Assembly (NCBI GenBank): GCA_028554795.2
Contig: CM068825.1
Coordinates: 155,293,553-155,357,552, forward strand
DNA: 64,000 bases
Origin: Sinohyriopsis cumingii
Taxonomy: Eukaryota > Mollusca > Bivalvia > Unionida > Unionidae
Direction of reading: 5' to 3'
The translations under genes were made by a program, and so were the position numbers. The first letter of the stretch is position 1. The number at the start of each line of letters is the position of its first letter. The notes beneath the pieces were generated by a model. The model was not told where the DNA came from, made no database searches, and saw nothing but the letters and a program-made list of their open reading frames with translations. Positions 12,787 to 24,868 of this stretch are shown piece by piece.

Positions 12787-12839
12787 GCTAAAACCAAACC
12801 AGTAAATGTATAAAGCTTCCTAAGGGGTTTTGGGTTGGA

Positions 12840-13492
12840 TATTTACTTCTTTTACATTATAAATTAAATACTAGAGAGGAGGCCTAACTCGAATCGGGAG
12901 AAACACAAATAAATAAAGAAAGAAAGTGCGGACCCTGACTCGAATACAGCCTACCTCATTTTGAAAATAGACTTTAATGTGAGAAACACCACACCATAGT
13001 CAATCACATAAAACAAAAGGTTTTATTTTAATTTCAAATGGTAGTATACCGTTCATCTCGCCGGAATTCTAAATTGCAAATTAATTCAAAAGCAACTAAA
13101 TTTATACCAGGACAAACAAATAAATTTGAAAAGTCCATAGAAAAATATATATTAAGACAACAGAGACAAATTTGACATAGTATTGCTGTCCCTACACACA
13201 GACTATATAGCATACACACACCATAGCATTGATACACATAGCATACACGGAACATAGAAAATTCTTGACAAAGATCACTAAAAATCAAGGATATGAAATC
13301 TGAAAATGGGAATAAGACCCATGTTTCAGACTACTACCCTTTAGAAAACACTAGGACTAATTATAAACTAAAAGTTTGATCAAAATTCCTTTTTTAAACT
13401 TTAAACAAGCACACGCATCTTGGGGTATACAAGAGTACATGAAAACACTTTATTTTTTATGTGGTGGGGGTCATCTGTCTGGTGCCCCCCCC
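12840..13492 (+). mobile_element. Tx1/L1-like LINE, copy 2 (3' end only)
   Basis: Plus strand. GAGGAGGCCTAACTCGAATC (12,877-12,896), then CCTGACTCGAATACAGCC, TATAGCATACACACACC, and GGGGGTCATCTGTCTGGTGC plus a C-run ending near 13,492. The same ordered words occur at 25,530-26,150 on the plus strand and at 11,640-10,990 on the minus strand. With copy 1 it makes an inverted repeat with arms of about 650 bp. No coding sequence remains; the minus-strand frame at 13,034-13,288 is a by-product. Confidence 0.75.
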
Positions 13493-13494
13493 CC

Positions 13495-15970
13495 CATGAT
13501 ACTTTCGTAACTCATACCTGCGAAAGATTATCATTTGCACTCACATTGTATGTTCTTTAAAATAATGATTTTTTTTTTTTTATTTGCGAGATATCGTCGT
13601 ATAGTTAACCTGGATACAATATAATCTTGGTCCGTTTGCACCTTGAAACTTATCATGCGTGAATGGCAGGCGCCTTCAAGCAATCTGGTGATATTTTCGT
13701 CTCTTTTGCGATATTTTTTTTATCTGACATTAGCGATACACACACAGTAAGGATGCATACGCATGCCGGCATCCGCTACATTTACGGAGTTCGTTGATAT
13801 ATTTTGTTCTGTAAATTTCGCATGATGAAAAAAGAAGGAATACATTATAACAATGCAAGGTTAATTTCTTTTATTTTATTTTCAATCAAGTGTTTGTTTA
13901 TTGTACCGTGCCGGGGCGGGGTGGGATGGGGGGGGGGGGGGCACAAATTCAACACAAAATTAGTTCCTTTCTTATCTGCATGGAATAATGGAGCAAATAT
14001 GATTGACGATATTGACTAGTAATAACAAGCTTTCAATTTACGCGCGCACACACGAAGACAACTTGAAAAATAGAAACAAACAATAAAATTAACTGGTAAC
14101 TTCGCACTTGCTCAAGGCTTTGTAGTTACAATGGGGGGGGGGGTCTGTGCTATTATCTGGTTAGGCATGACTATTTCGCAGAAATACAAACAAATCTTTT
14201 GAGATGAGCATAAAATACAATTATTTCTTTTCCTCCATACATTTACGATGCTCTCAAAGGACCCACATATTTAGGTAAAAGTATGACCGTTACCAGGCGT
14301 TACCGAGTTGAAAATATGCCGAGTAAACTTACGAATTACGCCACGTACAATGTATAAACAACACTTGGCAACTTTTAATGATAAAAGATGGTGTTTTTAT
14401 TTATTTACTTATTTATTTAGTTATCAGAACTCTTTCAGAATAACAATGTAACTGCCGATTATACAGCTCGCCTCTAAGAAGATTTTCGTAGTTTCCAACT
14501 GCCATGCATAAAATAAGTTTATGCCAAAGTGATCGTGACCTACAAAATGTTGGCCATTGTCACAGGGCATAAAATTCATAAAACAATAAAGAACATTCCT
14601 TTTTGTTCTACCAAAGCAGCGGAACCATAATGAGTTGATAAAACACAAGGATATTTGTTGTTATTTTGCAAACCATTGCTAATAAAATCAGCTTCAGAAA
14701 CTATTATTATTGTCCGCCCTAGAGGAAAGATTTTACAAGGTGGAAATCACTGACTGTCAGTATCCCTGGAATGACAACCAGTATGACAACTATAACTAGT
14801 TTGTGCATCAGTAAATAATCTTGAGTAGCCACTGCACCTGAAATGCGTGCAGTCCATTCATCGAATACCTCCTATTCATTCATTGTATAATACACATTTT
14901 ACTTACTAAGAATACCCTATCACAGTATAAATGTTTAGTCATAAATCGGGAAAGTTTACAACTGTATATGCATATTTATTTCTATTTTAACCGTACTGTC
15001 ATAAAGGTACTTCTGTGGAGGCTAGTGTGTATATGTCATGATGAAAGCTTATGTCATTAATAGTTTTCTTTCTTTGCTCTTTACAAAAAATCAAAATAAT
15101 AAGACTTTCGTTATCTTTTGTCAGATTTCATATTTTCTTGAGAATTTTTTTAAAAATGTATCTGGAAAGTAAACATAAAAAATACGATAATTTAAAAAAT
15201 GAAATTTGGGTCTCCATCTAAAGAATTTATATATTCTTAGTTACTACTCAGTAATTTTTAATTATTCATAAATGATTGTAAGATAAATTAGTTTTACAGT
15301 GTAAAAGTGCGAGTTTGCTCCATTTACAGAAGGGTTTACTTGCTATTCTCTTTGTATAATTCTCCCAGCTTTAAACTACAGATACAGAACATTACATAAG
15401 ACAGCGAATTTCAGTCTTAACCTAAAGCTCGAGGCTGGAGAAGAGGTCACTAAATTACCGTTTCCATAGTTACACACTGGTCAGATAGAGCAGTCTCCCG
15501 CAGGTATCATTCCCTATAGATGAATTAGAGGCCAAGTAAACTGCCTTCATTTCATGAGCTATACTAGTGTAGTATAGATGAAATAAGTTTTAAATTGCAA
15601 AAGTTGTCTCTTTTGTAACCAAAGTGCAAATCAATAAAGAAATATAATGACATGTAAAATTACATGAACAGCAATGAAGGATCTTTTCACGAGAGTCGTA
15701 AAAGATTGAAACTATTTAACGAATTTCATAAATTTCATTTTAAATAAACTTAAATGTAAGATTATGTTATGTGTATCACATGACAGAAATGATATTCAAT
15801 AAAAAGCATAAAAATAGGTTACATAATTGACTTTAAATTGCATTCGTCATTACACCTTCAATTCATATGTCGTCATGCCGGCATTTGCTGAGTTACTGGG
15901 TGTTATTAAACGTATCATATAGTTACGTATGATACTGGAAAATATCATATGGGTATATTAATCTTAAGAG
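13495..15970. other. no gene seen; G-runs
   Basis: AT-rich with G-runs at about 13,928-13,941 and 14,132-14,143. The minus frame at 14,424-14,648 has no recognisable domain and no splice support. Confidence 0.5.
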
Positions 15971-15973
15971 GAG

Positions 15974-16070
15974 CAACATTGGCTCAGTGGTTAGCGTCTC
16001 AGACCTGCGACCGAAAGGATGCAGGTTCAACCCCTGCCATCGGATCAAATCCTCGACCTTATTGGAAAAT
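15974..16070 (+). mobile_element. tRNA-derived SINE head, family B, copy 1
   Basis: A box TGGCTCAGTGGTTAGCG (about 15,986-16,002) and B box GGTTCAACCCC (about 16,024-16,034) with near tRNA spacing. The same A-box words recur at 39.08 kb. Only the head can be followed. The fold is not clean enough for a functional tRNA. Confidence 0.6.
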
Positions 16071-16204
16071 AATGAGATAACAAGTACATTCTACAAAGAC
16101 ATGGAACCTATTACCTCCACTGAAACGTACGAAATGATCATCTAAATTTGCAACAAGTGATCAGGAGAAGTGCGACCTGTTGAACTCGGAAGTTTGATAT
16201 GTTA

Positions 16205-17003
16205 CACGTTTAAAAAATTATGATAAACAGTTACCGCATTTTGAAGTTAGAAATGAAACTTTTATTTCTGCCATCATTATATATAAACAAGAAATTATAG
16301 ATGTAGTAACTAGTCTTGACCTAAACAAAACCGCTGGAACCAATCCAATAAGTAATAAACTTGTACAAGTATAGTTGAAGAAATGTATGTTCCATTGCAA
16401 ATACATTTAAATAAATCACTCCCAGCCAGCGTGTTCCTAACACAGTGCAAGCTAGCGTATGACATACCGATGTATAAGAAAGGAGATAAAACACTACCGT
16501 CTAAATGCAGACTAATTGTTGACTTCAGCTAAATTATATACACTATTCATAAGTCCAACCTTAGAATATACTTCTGGAGTCTGGGATAATTGTTCTATTG
16601 AAGATTCGGAAAGATCAGAATAAAGGGGGGAAAATCAGATGGAAGATGCACGGATCGTTCCAGATCTATACCCATTAATTCTTCTAGATAGTCTCTTTAT
16701 GCGGAAACTGCTTGGTTTGCACAACGAAGGAAAAGGAAGAGATTATGCATTATGTATTCGATTATAAATACTCAAGTACCTAACTATTTAAACGAACTTC
16801 TTCCACAAAGGAGATATGAGGCATCTAATTATCGTCTACGTTACTCTCAAAGTATCACACCAATCTCAACCAAACTTTATATTTTCACACGACCTTTTAC
16901 CATATACGATTCGTCTTTAGAACTCTCTGCCTGATGATATCCGAAATCCTCCAAATCTTTCTATTTTTAAGAAACGTTTCTCTAATTTAACTAACGGGTC
17001 ATC
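16205..17003 (+). pseudogene. LINE reverse transcriptase fragment (CR1/Jockey group)
   Basis: Plus strand, several frames. Near 16,290-16,370 DVVTSLDLNKTAGTNPISNK recalls the 'NPNKASGPDGIS' finger motif. Near 16,460 is DIPMYKKGDKTLPSKCR, recalling 'IPIFKKGDKS...NYRPIS'. Near 16,560 is LEYTSGVWDNCS. From 16,752 comes MYSIINTQVPNYLNELLPQ, then NYRLRYSQSITPISTKL and SLPDDIRNPPNLSIFKKRF (to about 16,985), a typical LINE C-terminal tail. The catalytic palm (A, B and C motifs) is missing, and stops and frameshifts are frequent. An old, internally deleted copy. Confidence 0.65.
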
Positions 17004-17009
17004 ACACAA

Positions 17010-17351
17010 GCAGAAAGACATCTTATTGTAGGTGAGTAGTCACTTCACTTTTCAATGATAAATCTAGACTTAACCAAGAAGTGTATTGAAAGGTAGAGCG
17101 AAAGAGCTGGGATCTTTGGCATTAGGTAAGGGGCAATAGACAAAGTGTTCAACTTCTTCATTATCATAAGCACATGCACACGTGAAAGAGTTAACTAAAT
17201 TCACCATGTAAAGGTCGGATTTCAGGAGACTACCTGCTTGTCTAAGTTTAGTATGTAGGATATTAAGGTGACATTTGTCAGTAGCGTAATTTTAGCGTGA
17301 TGACCCGTTAGTTGAATTAGAAAAACGTTTCTTAAAAACAGAAAGATTTGG
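17010..17351 (-). pseudogene. inverted LINE 3' fragment
   Basis: Read on the minus strand from 17,351 this repeats the end of the preceding fragment (NPPNLSVFKKRFSN, with ACTAACGGGTCATCAC) and continues with NILHTKLRQAGSLLKSDLY, then CACAYDNEEVEHFVYCP, a CxC...H...C motif of LINE C-termini. The shared part makes an inverted repeat of about 58 bp with 16,946-17,003. It is either a local inversion-duplication or two copies of one family. Confidence 0.6.
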
Positions 17352-17354
17352 AGG

Positions 17355-20345
17355 ATGAGAAACCTATAAACTAATATCAAATGTGTTAACATCGGTGGTT
17401 CTTTACAATTGGCATGACTTATTTGGTTATATACAAACCATCAAAAAACGGCAAGGGTAGAAGCGGGTAGCAAAGATATGAAGATCGGTAAGTCGCAAGC
17501 AATACCGAGACAAAAAAGGCAACTTTCAAGGTAGCATTTTCACACATTTATATTGACACGGGTCGTTTTAGACTAATGAGAAACCAATGACTGGATATCA
17601 AATAGGTCCAAATCTTTGTAGCTTTTTTTACGATTAACATGACATATTTAGCCTTATAGAAAACGATCATGTTGCAAGGATATAGGCGCACGGACAGAGA
17701 AATGAAGATGTACTTAATAAGATACATACACATAATTTTTACTGTTTTATTGCTTAAGTATATGCTTCATATCACTAGTATCAGCATCGAGGTATGTGAT
17801 ACCATCGCAAAACAGCAATACTAGAGGCACGTAACAAGGATATGAAGATTGGTAATGGTAAAGTCGCAAAGGATACTGGGTAAAATATATAAACTTTTCT
17901 AGGTTGCATTTTCACACATTTCTGTAGGCATAGATCAATTTAGACTGATGAGAAACCTACCAAATAATACCAGATTTGTCAAAATCTGTGTGTGCTTACG
18001 ATTGGTATGACTTATTCGACTCTAAGATAAACGTTCGTGTTGTAAAGATCTAGGAGCACTAACATTCAAATGATTATCATCGAATTATATGGTACCATCT
18101 CAAAGCGGCAAGGGTAGAGGCACGTAGGTAGAATATAGAATATGATGATCCGTTGATGATCCGTAATATCGCAAGCGACACCAAGTAAAAAATATCAACT
18201 TTTTTACTTGCATTTTCACACATTTATATATTTCACAGATCAATTTAGACTGATGAGAAACCTATCAATTGATATCAAATTCGTCTAAATCGCGTTTTTA
18301 AAAAATTACTAATGTTATAACTTATTTGCCTATATGGAAAACGCTCATTGAGGAAGACATTGAGCGGACATACAGACACACAAAGATGTACTTTATAAGA
18401 TGCATACACATATTATATATTGTTGTATAGCTTTCCTTATATGTTTGAGATCTATAATATTAAAATGAAATATGTGGTACCGTGGCAAACTGCAATGGTA
18501 GAGGCACGTATAAGTCGCAACCGATATCGAGTCAAAAATACAAACTATTTTATTTTCATTTTCACACATTTCTGTTGGCACATATCGATTTAGACTGACG
18601 AGAAACCTAACAATTGATACCAAATTTTGCTAAATCGGTGTTTATTACTATTGTAATGACTTATTCACCTGTTTGTTAAACGATCGTATAGAAGACATTA
18701 GGAGAAAAGACAGACAAATGAAGACGTACTTAATAAGATACACACACATATTATTTACTGTTGTACAGCTTTAATTATATTCTTCAAATCTGTAGTATTA
18801 GTATCGAAATATGTGGTACAATCGCAAAACGGCAATGGTAGTTTCACGTACCAAGGATATGAAGATCGGTAATGTCGCACCCGATATTCAGTAAAAAGAA
18901 CAATCTTTCTTATTTTGCATTTTCACACATGTCTATTGGCAGAGATCGACTTAGAATCATGAGAAACGTATCAATTGATATCAAACTTGTCAACATCGTT
19001 GGTTGTTTGCGATTGGTATGACTTATTCGCCTATATGGAAAATATTCGGTTAGGAAGGCACTAAACGCAAGGACGTACAAATGAAGACGTACTTCATAAG
19101 ACGCATACACATTATTTACCGTTGAACAGCTTTTATTATATGTGTCAGGTTTATAGAATTAGCATCGAAAAAATGTGATACGATCGCAAAACGGGAATGG
19201 CAGATGGACGTAGCAAGGATACGATGATCGGTAACGTTGCAAGCGATACTGAGTGAAAAATACCAACTTTTCTATTTTGCATTTTCACCCATTTATATTG
19301 GCACAGATCTATTTAGACTGATAAAAATTTATCAACTGATATCAAACGTGTCAAAATCGTTCTTTGCGATTGGTATGACTTATTCGCCCATATGGAAAAC
19401 TTTCGTATAGGTCAGATGTAGGCACACGGAAAGACAGATAAAGACGTGCTTAATAAGATACATACACATATTTTATAATTATGTACAGCTTTAATTCTAT
19501 GCTTCAGATCTATAGTATTAGCATGGACGTATGTGCTACCATCGCAGAACGGGAACGGTATATGAACGTAGCAAGGATATGAAGATTAGTAAAGTCGAAC
19601 CCAATATTCAGTAAAAAGTACACTTTTTTGTATTCTGCATGTTCACACATGTCTGTTGGCACAGATCGAGTTAGACAGATGAGAAACCTATATATTAATA
19701 TGAAATTTGTCAAAATCGGTGTTTATTTACTATTGGTATGACTTATTCGTGTATATCGAAACCGTTCGTAGAGGAAGGCATTGGGCGCACGAACATACAT
19801 TATGAAGACGTACTTAATAAGAAGATACATAAACATATTATTTACTGTTGTACAGCTTTAATTATATGCTTCAAATCTATAGTATTAGCATCCAAGTAGG
19901 TGCTACCATCCCTAAACGGGAAGGATGGAAGCATCAAGGATACGAAGATCGGTAAAGTCGCAAGCGACAATGAGTCGCAAATAGCAACTTTTTTATTATT
20001 CATTTTCACACATTTTTTTTAATTATTTTTTTTTTTTTTTTTTTTTTTTTTGCACAGATCGATTTAAACTGATGAGAAACCTATAAATTGATATCATATA
20101 TGTCGAAATCGGTGGTTGTTTACGATTGGTACAACTTATTTACCTATATGGAACATGTTCGTGTAGGAAGGCATTTTGGCGCACGGAAAGACAAATGAAG
20201 ACGTATTTAATAAGATATATAAACATGTTATGCTGTTGTTTAGTTTTAATTTTATGCTTCAAATCAGTAGTCAGCATCGAAGTATGTTGTAAACTCCCCC
20301 TCCCCTTAGTATGCAACTGCAAGCACACTTTGTCAAATGCTAAAA
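17355..20345. repeat. ~360-bp satellite, cluster 2
   Basis: Eight or so degenerate units. Anchor spacings read from the sequence are 293, 385, 340, 362, 358 and 366 bp (about 17,813 to 19,917). Units correspond one by one to those of cluster 1: the GCTC(G/A)(C/T)TG(T/A)GGAAGACATTG unit (6.02 and 18.34 kb), the GATCGTATAG unit (6.38 and 18.68 kb), the CTTTCGTATAGGTC unit (6.77 and 19.40 kb) and the CCCCTCCCCTTAGTA end unit. One extra unit at about 19.03 kb has no partner in cluster 1. A T-run of about 30 lies at 20,021-20,051. Confidence 0.9.
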
Positions 20346-20391
20346 GGCACTAACTTTCTTGAAAATTATAATAATCAAAAAAAATTCCGGA

Positions 20392-20499
20392 TTCGTATAT
20401 TATAACGTTATAATGCGCTTTCATTTTCCGTCAGGTGGGTCTCCAGGTCGAGTTGTTATCAACAACAGGAAACAGTATCGTACATTCTTTGCTAAGCGA
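20392..20499 (+). repeat. spacer shared by both satellite clusters, copy 2
   Basis: Same spacer as 7,735-7,840, again between the last satellite unit and a family A SINE. Confidence 0.85.
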
Positions 20500-20780
20500 T
20501 CGCTCAGGTGGTGCAGTGTCTGTACAGAGCGTCCGCCTTGGATGCGAGAGGTCGCGGATTCAAACCCCTGCCGAATCACACTAAAGACATAAAAATGGTA
20601 CTAGCAGCTGCCTCTTTTGGCGCCCATCATTAAGATATTGGTGTGAGGATAATGTGACTGGGTGGGACAAAATGCTGTATGTTTGTGGCATGATGCCACA
20701 TTGCTAGACATCATTATAAACTGTCACAATGCAGACATGGTAGCGATATGATTGCATTTTTTTTTAAAGCTACGTTAAAA

Positions 20781-20815
<35 letters not shown>
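20500..20815 (+). mobile_element. tRNA-derived SINE, family A, copy 2
   Basis: Head with AGAGCGTCCGCCT and B box TTCAAACCCC. Body with GTACTAGCAGCTGCCTC and GTGACTGGGTGGGACAA, then GCATGATGCCACATTGCTAG and a 3' end AGCTACGTTAAAAAT followed by an (AC)n tail (20,783-20,815). Compared with copy 3 it has lost a piece of the body (the CGGCCTGGTGTCAGG part). Confidence 0.85.
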
Positions 20816-20817
<2 letters not shown>

Positions 20818-20819
20818 TG

Positions 20820-21480
20820 CTTAGTTATTTGCTATTTGAAGAGATGGAATATTGTTCATATTTCAACCGCTTTTTATTAATGATCATCGATGTGACCAAC
20901 ATATACGATAATAATACTCCCGATGATGATGATGATGGTTGTTGTTCTGATTTCTGTATTACTACTGCTCCATGGGTATATTATATATCGAACTTGAAAA
21001 CAGAAGCACTACCAGCAATAAAGCAGCTTTGAAAACAAATCGCACTTAATCGATATCAATATATATTGACATCAAAATGAACGTCAAATGCTCTGTGCAA
21101 CTGTATCGAAATGAACTATTACATGCTGGTTTTTTTTTCTTTTTTTTTTGGGACAGTTTTAGACCGAAAAAAGTAGTACTTCAAGGCTCTGTCTATGGTA
21201 TAAATATGTTCATGTACACTTTTCCATTGTAACTTTAAGTGTATAGACTGCAAATACGATGAAGCACAAATCGAGGACGTCGAGTGTTAGCATTGGAACA
21301 ATGTTACTACTTCGGTCGAGAAGGATAACGACCTATATATGTATTCCTGCCCACTACCATGTAGGATGTATCAAACTGTATATTACTCAAGCGCTCTTTG
21401 TCGAGCGTGCTGGTGTGTGTGTACAAAAACAAATGGAATATAATAACTTTAACTGAAATATATACAATTAAATTCTATAT
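20820..21480. other. no gene seen
   Basis: Contains a short GATGAT run (20,921-20,937) and a T-rich run (21,130-21,150). The plus frames here have no recognisable domain. Confidence 0.5.
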
Positions 21481-21513
21481 AAAAGTGATGCGGCATCTGG
21501 GAGTAAAGCAAAA

Positions 21514-24500
21514 ATGGAAGAAACAAATTTCCGGATCGCTACTATCAACAGCAATGGGATAGACAAAGCGAAAGCAGACAAAGTAGCCAAAGAAACAAAC
21601 TTTGGTGTAATAATGATACAAGAAACACACTATAGAATTAAGCCAGAGTTCGAAATTTTAGTAGAAGACAAACTTAACGCAATAAAGATATGCAACAATT
21701 TTGCAAATAATGATATTAGAGTTGGTTGCAACAATAATATTTTTAAAAAGCTGGGAAGGGTTTGAGGAGGGGGGAATTTTTTAAGGGACGGTTGCTACGT
21801 GTTAAAATGTTTAATTGGCATATTATAAATGTGTACATGCCAGCTAATAGAAATAAGAAACTAATTTTAAAGAAAACCTATACACCTACCTACAACAATA
21901 TTCGATGGAAAATCTAATCATGGGGGAGATTTCAACTGGGTAACTATAAATTAAACCAGTCTAGCAGGATTGATAAATTTTACGGAAATTTTTATGATCC
22001 ATTAATATATATTAATACTGCAATAACCAACCAAAAGCTATCAGACCATTTCATGCTCACTATTGACCTAAAAATGAAAAAAATAGAAAAATGTGGGTCA
22101 GGACTATGGAAACTAAATAATAAGATTTTAAATGACAAAGAATATGTCGAAATAATAATTAAAAAAAGAAATTGAAACCGTCAAAAATGAAGAAAATATT
22201 AATATAATAATTGATTGGGATGTTTTAAAAAACAAAATAAAAGGAATAAATATTCAGTACTCAAATAGAGGGCGGAAAAACCCCAGAAAAAAAAAGACAA
22301 ACACGAACTCAAATTAGAACTAAGCAAAACAACAAACGACGATGGAGAAAGAAAAAAAAAACGATTGACAGACAAAATTAAAATCGTTGAAGAAGACGAA
22401 AATCAGGGGAGAATAATAAGGGCGGGAAAATTTACAGAGATCTACAACGAGGCAAAAAACGTATATAAGCGAGAAGAATTTAGAAAAGGGGGTGATACAA
22501 TTTTAAACAATATCAAAATAAACAATGTAACCCATACTGTAAAAGAAGATATCCTAAATAATATTTCCAAATATTATAAAGAACTATACACCACACACCA
22601 CACAGAACATATACTTCAGCACAATCGACAGCTACTTAAAAAATGTCGACTGTGAGATGACATCAGCAGTACATAGAGACCAATGTGATGATGTCATCTC
22701 AGATGAAGAAATCACAAAAAGTATATCAACACTCACAAAAGTCACCAGGGAAAGATGGACTCATCGTGGAATTCTACCAAAAGTTCCACGGTGAACTGAC
22801 GCCGATCTTAAACGCTTTGTATAATAATATAGTTTTAAGTAAAAATAAAATGACTAAATCTATGAGGGAGGGAGTTATCACAATTATATACAAAGGGAAA
22901 GGGAATAGAGACGAGATTAAAAACTGGAGGCCTATATCACTTTTAAACACGGACTATAAGATTTTAAGTAGGATTTTAACAAATACAGTAAAGGGTAGGA
23001 TAAACAAGATAATTAATGTAAATCAAACTTGTGGGGGAGGGATATACAAAACAATATTTTAAACATTAAAACTATAATTAACTACATAAATGAAACTGGT
23101 ATGATGAGTGCTATGGTACTCTTCGACCAGGAGAAAGCTTTCGACTGATTTGAACAAAACTGTATAAAGAATGTTTTTAAAAAATTTGGTTTCGGACCCA
23201 ATTTCCAAAATGGACCAAAATCCTACACACTGGGATAATTAAACGGGAAATGCACGAAAGAATTTGAAATACAACGATCAGTGATACAAGGATGTCCACT
23301 ATCAATGCTAGAATACGTAATGGCAATATAAATCCTACGTCACACGATAAGAAACAACCCAGATGTGCAAGCAGGGGCGTATTAACCATTAAGCAGACTA
23401 AGCACGTGCATAGGACACCAGGGCCAAAGGGGGCACCACAAAGTTGAGAAAAGGGTGAAAAGAAAGAAAGAAAAAAGAATGAAGATTTGTAAAAAAAACT
23501 GATACAACTAGTGCAAATTGATCATGATGTTCTGTTTCTTGATCATGGTACACCCTAGGGTTATCTTCTCAGGTGTACGTGGAAAAGAGGGGCGCGCCAA
23601 GATTTGTCAGTGCTTAGGGCACCAGTGAGCCTTAATCCGCCCCTGATTATACAAGGCATACAAATACCAAACCTAAAAAAGAATTAAAAAATGCTCTAAC
23701 ATGCATATGATTGCAACATCTTTATAAGAGAGGGGAAATGCTATAAGCGTCGGGTTCCAAAATAAACCACAACAAGCACGAAATCTTAAAAATAGTTAAC
23801 TGGAGGGGCAACCACCCTGGATTATCGCCCCCCCCCCCCCACACACACACACACACTTACTGAGAGACACTGTAAAGGCTCTAGGGGTTTACTTTGGTAA
23901 TAAAAAAAAGAAGCTGTAGAAAATTATGAACATATTATCAATAAAATAAGAGAAAATGTGAAAATCTGGCCATGGCGCCATTACCTATCATGGAGCGGGC
24001 CCAAGTGGCCAAGACTTATTTATACTCAAATATTAACTACATAATTAAATCCATAGATATGGATAATACAATTTTAAACAAAACAGACAACGAAATAATA
24101 GATTATATATGGAATCATAAAATGCATCATGTAAAAAAAGAGACATTATATAGGGCCAAAAGTAGAGGGGGCTTGGGGTTGCCGAGCCCTCTACTACTAT
24201 AATTAACTAACATAATCAATAGATTAAAAAAAAAATGCACTCAGACCCGGCTACAGCGTGAGAAGCACCGTACATCTACTGGTTCGGCTTCACCTTGAGA
24301 AACCGTCCAGAGATATACAAAAATAACAAATTAATATAAAAAAATCGAAGTGCCACGCAAACATATGAGAACTAATTTTAAAATATAGAGACAAAACAGA
24401 TTTATGCAAAATTTAATAAGTAAAAGTCACGCTTGGATTAGGGAGGAGGTAACCAAAAATATAAAATGTAGAGTAGAGCAGGACAACTGAGGGGGTAAAT

Positions 24501-24868
24501 TGGACAAAAAATTGGAAAAATTGGGGAAAATAAGATCTGTCAAAACACAAAGTATAATTTTTAAATACCTGCACAACACCTGGCTAACAGGCGAAGAAAC
24601 AATCAAACATCGTATGCTGAGGATAATGCCGAAATGCCCTTTATGTAAAACAGCGAACTTCACCAAACTACATACGATTGTCCAATGTGATAAATCTAAA
24701 CATAATAGGATAAAGTTAATAATGAAAATTTGCAAAAAATATAAGTATAACAAAAATAACATTTTATTCATAGATTTAGACTACGAAAACAAAATCGTTC
24801 TAAAATGTATAGACTATATAGTAACTACGATGATATCCTGTGGACAGGTGATAAAGATTTTTAAATAA
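21514..24868 (+). pseudogene. Tx1-like LINE ORF2 (endonuclease plus reverse transcriptase), decayed
   Basis: Starts MEETNFRIATINSNGIDKAK, with the endonuclease QETH motif (near 21,625), then GDFNWV (near 21,927) and SDHFMLTIDL (near 22,040) in shifted frames. Reverse transcriptase: SPGKDGLIVEFYQKF (22,741-22,785), NWRPISLLNTDYKILSRIL (near 22,925-22,980) and the motif A region MVLFDQEKAFD (23,112-23,144, followed by a stop). The YADD catalytic box was not found; the stretch after VIQGCPLS (near 23,285) is broken and then cut by the MITE. C-terminal parts are LSWSGRAQVAKTYLYSN-like (near 23.98 kb), SRGGLGLPSP and CPLCKTANFTKLHTIVQC (near 24,640-24,690). Many stops and frameshifts make it dead. 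The LLNTDYKIL and GGLGLP motifs support the L1/Tx1 assignment. Confidence 0.8.
23372..23646. mobile_element. MITE (hAT-like ends) inside the LINE
   Basis: 275 bp with terminal inverted repeats CAGGGGCGTATTAACC (23,372-23,387) and CCTTAATCCGCCCCTG (23,631-23,646), 14 of 16 bases pairing. CAGGGGCG ends are common in hAT-type MITEs. It is AT/GA-rich inside, with no coding capacity. The flanking 8-mers TGTGCAAG and ATTATACA do not match well, so the target duplication has decayed or been lost. It inserted after the LINE. Confidence 0.75.

Larger units (their letters stand above)
10990..12830 (-). mobile_element. Tx1/L1-like LINE, copy 1 (5' truncated)
   Basis: Minus-strand 3' part of the same LINE family as 21.5-26.2 kb. 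From right to left it has the C-terminal end of ORF2 (12,786 to about 12,280), a GC-rich 3' untranslated stretch (about 12,200-12,040), GACGTCATGGGGC (near 11,865-11,877), an (AC)n tract, then the terminal ~650 bp with GGCCTAACTC (near 11,625), TATAGCATACACA and GGCGACCTCTAGCC. It ends in GTCTGTCTGGTGCC plus a C-run (G-run on the plus strand near 11,007-11,020). It is joined 5' to 5' with another copy at about 12,840. Confidence 0.75.

Noticed and set aside
5990-20345. CRISPR-like array
   Set aside because: Units of ~360 bp vary along their whole length, with no short identical repeats and unique spacers; it is a eukaryotic satellite.
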